A stretch of DNA of 64,000 bases from Alistipes sp. An66 (lineage in GTDB: Bacteria; Bacteroidota; Bacteroidia; Bacteroidales; Rikenellaceae), in NCBI RefSeq assembly GCF_002161445.1, contig NZ_NFHT01000007.1, positions 83,024-147,023 of the forward strand, in the 5' to 3' direction. The position numbers and the translations under genes were made by a program. The notes under the pieces are model-generated. The model was not told the DNA's origin. It saw only the letters and a program-made list of their open reading frames with translations, and searched no databases. This document shows positions 61,579-64,000 of the stretch, piece by piece (the stretch's first letter is position 1; each line of letters starts with the position of its first letter).

Positions 61579-62952
61579 ATGAGAAAATCAGCATATATCC
61601 TCCTTGCAGCCGTCGGAATGACCGCCTGCAACTACCTCGAAATCGAACCCGTCGGGCAGGTCATTCCCCACAAGACCTCCGAATTCCGGGCCCTGCTTAC
61701 CACCGGATACTACGCCTATCCCTTCGGCGAGGCACAGGTCTACACCTGCCTGCTCTCCGACGAAGTCGGGATGCTCGACGCCAGCGCCTTCTGGAACGCC
61801 AGCGACGCCGTGCCTCTCGGCTACAACTACACCTGGCAATACGGCAGCCAGATGCGCGAATATCCCTATCAGTACTTCTACCAGTCGATCTTCTACGCCA
61901 ACGCCGTGATCGAGAACATCCGCGACGCCGACGTCCACGATGCCGGCGAACCCCTGGAACAGATCCTCGGCGAGGCCTATGCCCTGCGCGCCTACAATCA
62001 CTTCCAGTTAGTGAACCTCTACGGCCGGCCCTACAACCCCGACACCGCCGGAACCGACCGCGGAATCGCTCTCTCGGAGCACATCGACATCGAGCAGAAA
62101 TACCGCCCGACGAACGTCGCCGCCGTCTACGAATGCATCCTCGGAGACATCGCCGAGGCCGAACAGCTCATCAGCCTCGAAAAACAGCCCGACGAAACGC
62201 GCAACTACCGGTTCTCGCTCAACGCCGTCCGTGCGTTCAAGGCCCGCGTGCTGCTCTACATGCAGCAATGGCAGCAGGCATACGACACCGCCGCGGCTCT
62301 GATCCCCGAGTACGCGCTGACGGACCTCAACACCGCAACCGAAGAGACCGCACTGCCCTGGCAGGCCGCCTCGTCCGAAACGATCCTGGCCATGGACCGC
62401 CCGTTCAGCGGATCGAACGGTGACCTCAAGGGCGCCTGCATCATCGCGGAGCCCATTCTCAACCTCTTCGACGAAACCAACGACTGCCGGCGCAGCTACC
62501 TCAAGGAGATCAACACCTATGACGATTCCTGGAATCCCATCCTGCTCGGGTACGGCGTCAACCGCTCCTCCTCGGACCGCAGTTCGATCCGTGCGGCCGA
62601 GCTCTACCTGATCGCCGCCGAGGCCGGATCCTACCTCCCCGCGGAGCTCGCCGCAGCCCGCAGGTATCTGCTCGACTTGCAGGCCAAACGGCTCAAACCC
62701 GAGGCTCTGGAGGCCCAGCAGTCCAAAATCGAAGCTATGGATGCCGCACAGCTGCGCGCCGAAATCGCCGACGAACGCGCCCGCGAATTCCTGCTGGAAG
62801 GACACCGCTGGCCCGACCTGCGACGCACGACCCGCCCCGCCATCACCAAAACATACGACGGGTCCTCCTACACGCTCAATGCCAACGATTCGCGCTACAC
62901 GCTGCCCTTCCCGCAGTCGGCCATCGCCGGCAACCCCGATCTGAACGACTGA
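61579..62952 (+). CDS. SusD/RagB-family surface lipoprotein
   Basis: A 457-residue substrate-binding lid of the SusCD importer. Lipobox MTAC with the modified cysteine at residue 17. The TPR-rich SusD fold is recognisable: YAYPFGEAQVY region early, ILGEAYALRAYNHFQLVNLYGRPYN (about 133-157), the EAEQLISLE helix, FSLNAVRAFKARVLLYMQQW, RAAELYLIAAEA, and the C-terminal LLEGHRWPDLRRT. The length is at the short end of the family. It is cotranscribed with SusC. A terminator follows. Confidence 0.95.
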   Translation: MRKSAYILLAAVGMTACNYLEIEPVGQVIPHKTSEFRALLTTGYYAYPFGEAQVYTCLLSDEVGMLDASAFWNASDAVPLGYNYTWQYGSQMREYPYQYFYQSIFYANAVIENIRDADVHDAGEPLEQILGEAYALRAYNHFQLVNLYGRPYNPDTAGTDRGIALSEHIDIEQKYRPTNVAAVYECILGDIAEAEQLISLEKQPDETRNYRFSLNAVRAFKARVLLYMQQWQQAYDTAAALIPEYALTDLNTATEETALPWQAASSETILAMDRPFSGSNGDLKGACIIAEPILNLFDETNDCRRSYLKEINTYDDSWNPILLGYGVNRSSSDRSSIRAAELYLIAAEAGSYLPAELAAARRYLLDLQAKRLKPEALEAQQSKIEAMDAAQLRAEIADERAREFLLEGHRWPDLRRTTRPAITKTYDGSSYTLNANDSRYTLPFPQSAIAGNPDLND

Positions 62953-62976
62953 CGCACCGTCGAGCTGCCCCGCATC

Positions 62977-63014
62977 AAAAAAGAGCCCGGTTTTTGTTCC
63001 GGACTCTTTTTTTT
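62977..63014 (+). terminator. Terminator of the SusCD genes
   Basis: 14-base arms (62977-62990 with 62999-63012, one C.A mismatch), 8-base loop, ending in a run of eight T. The tail merges with the -7 region of the next gene. Confidence 0.85.
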
Positions 63015-63015
63015 A

Positions 63016-63023
63016 TAACTTTA
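63016..63023 (+). promoter_or_regulatory. Weak -7 box of the LytTR regulator gene
   Basis: TAACTTTA, one base off TAnnTTTG, six bases before the ATG at 63030. It directly follows the SusD terminator. Confidence 0.4.
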
Positions 63024-63029
63024 CCGCGC

Positions 63030-63827
63030 ATGAAAGCCATTATCATCGAGGACGAACCCCTGTCGGTGGCCGAACTCCGCGACTCGCTGACCGAAGTCGC
63101 GCCGGACATCGAGGTCGTGGCGACCGCGTCATCGGTCGCCGAAGCCGCGGATATCATCAGCCGCGTCACCCACGACCTGATCTTCATGGACATCCATCTC
63201 GGCGACGGAAGCGGGTTCGACATCTTCCGCCGGACGGAGATCCGCGTTCCGGTGATCTTCATCACCGCCTACGACACCTATGCCCTGAAAGCCTTCGAAA
63301 ACAAGGGGATCGACTACCTGCTCAAACCCTTCGGGCGCGAAGACCTCCGCCGGGCCATCGCAAAACTCGACATGCTCACCGGAGGCGGAGCAACCGGATC
63401 GGCTCCCCGGCGGCCGCAAGCCCCGCAGGGAACACAGGGAACACAGGAGGCACGCATCGGGGAGGCTCCTTCCGAAGCCGCCTATCAGGAGCGTTTCCTC
63501 GTACAGATCGGGGCCCGCATGCGGTCGGTCACCATCGCCGAGATCGCCTACTTCATGGCCGACGGAAAGTACCTCCATCTGGTCACTCACGACGCCAAAG
63601 ACTACATCCTCGACCGAACGCTCGCCGACGTGGGCGAGAAACTTCCCCCGAAGCTCTTCTTCCGCATCAACCGCCGGTTCATCATCTCCTTCGAATCCAT
63701 CCGCGAGATGGTCCGCTATTCCGGCAGCCGCATCAAGGTGCTCCTCAATCCCCCGACTCCCGACGGTGAGGAGGTGCTCGTCAGCACCGACCGCGTGCAG
63801 GATTTCCGGCAGTGGCTCAACCGGTGA
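63030..63827 (+). CDS. LytTR-family response regulator
   Basis: A 265-residue regulator. The receiver domain (1-120) has the acidic pocket E7/D8, phosphoacceptor D54 in IFMDIHLGDG, the T/Y switch region (ITAYD) and K99 in YLLKPF. A 45-residue linker rich in P, Q, G and A follows, then a LytTR DNA-binding domain (about 160-262; IAYFMADGKYLHLVTHDAKDYIL, FFRINRRFIISFESI). Probably controlled by the LytS-type kinase at 53699, with the protease and SusCD genes as likely targets. The ATG at 63030 leads straight into the conserved first strand; the longer frame includes the terminator. Confidence 0.93.
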   Translation: MKAIIIEDEPLSVAELRDSLTEVAPDIEVVATASSVAEAADIISRVTHDLIFMDIHLGDGSGFDIFRRTEIRVPVIFITAYDTYALKAFENKGIDYLLKPFGREDLRRAIAKLDMLTGGGATGSAPRRPQAPQGTQGTQEARIGEAPSEAAYQERFLVQIGARMRSVTIAEIAYFMADGKYLHLVTHDAKDYILDRTLADVGEKLPPKLFFRINRRFIISFESIREMVRYSGSRIKVLLNPPTPDGEEVLVSTDRVQDFRQWLNR

Positions 63828-64000
63828 GTCTCCGGCTGCTGCCGGAGAAGCGCGGCTTCCGCCGGCGGAGGCCCCTCCCGGTCCCCGGGGTACCGGCCCC
63901 CACCCTTCGTCTCTCCGGAAAGCGGGTGTTGAAGGCGATGTGCCGCACGCGGGTGAAAACCCGGGTGAAGAGGCTGAAATAGAGCGACCGCACGGGATGG
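63817..64000 (-). CDS. Possible 3' end of a leftward gene cut by the window edge
   Basis: An open minus-strand frame enters from the right edge and ends at a TGA (63817-63819) inside the last codons of the LytTR gene. The first ~30 visible residues (RSLYFSLFTRVFTRVRHIAF) look like real protein, hydrophobic and basic; the rest is arginine/glycine-rich. The product cannot be identified from 60 residues. Confidence 0.35.
   Translation of the reverse strand, partial: HPVRSLYFSLFTRVFTRVRHIAFNTRFPERRRVGAGTPGTGRGLRRRKPRFSGSSRRLTG

Overview
The window looks like chromosome of a GC-rich member of the Bacteroidota, most likely Bacteroidales of the Alistipes/Rikenellaceae type. This placement is inferred, not searched. 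It rests on a SusC/SusD pair, NigD-like and DUF4377 lipoproteins, a GSCFA-domain protein, DUF2851 and DUF4153 proteins, a SecA of about 1100 residues, and repeated -7 boxes of the TAnnTTTG type with occasional -33 TTG elements and few Shine-Dalgarno sequences. No IS element, prophage or CRISPR array is visible. Most of the window is housekeeping and surface biology.

Layout. 0-5 kb: galK, then a glycerol-3-phosphate set (secreted glycerophosphodiesterase, DeoR/GlpR-type regulator, GlpT). 4.7-11 kb, leftward: YgjP-like metallopeptidase, DUF4153 membrane protein, RlmB, an ABC-F ATPase and Rpe. 11-15 kb: RmuC and a secreted GH31 glycosidase. 15-20 kb, leftward: a HEAT-like small protein, TsaB, HAD phosphatase, SmpB and DnaG. 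20.1-21.3 kb is an AT-richer island with a lipoprotein and a HARE-HTH-like protein. 21.4-28.5 kb: uvrB, then two leftward groups (Lgt, HU/SPOR protein, GtrA; and S24-like regulator, riboflavin synthase, orphan histidine kinase) and a tRNA-Arg(CCG). 29-31 kb: an ECF sigma factor coupled to a protein joining an inner-membrane anchor to an outer-membrane barrel. 31-41 kb: NigD lipoprotein, ruvB, malic enzyme, aroB, typA, small lipoproteins, YbaN, rpiB and ispE. 41.3-45.7 kb: one rightward operon of a GSCFA protein, a degenerate PafA-like phosphatase, SufE, a MIP18/SufT protein and DUF2851. 45.8-48.2 kb: an MBOAT/SGNH surface O-acylation pair. 48.3-53.6 kb: secA, a repeat tract, dCMP deaminase, an SDR and an NTF2-like protein. 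53.7-63.8 kb: LytS-type kinase, zinc metalloprotease, SusC, SusD and LytTR regulator, which read as one regulated peptide- or glycan-uptake locus.

No anti-phage or secondary-metabolite system was found. The most notable observations are five genes whose -7 box sits exactly four bases before the start codon, three more with six, implying leaderless mRNAs (uvrB, ruvB, ispE, the GSCFA gene, ybaN; then rmuC, dnaG and the LytTR gene with a weaker box); a PafA-family protein that has lost three metal ligands; an S24-type regulator without its catalytic pair; the sigma/anchor/barrel gene pair; the kinase/protease/SusCD/LytTR locus; and several short tandem repeats in promoter or 3' regions.
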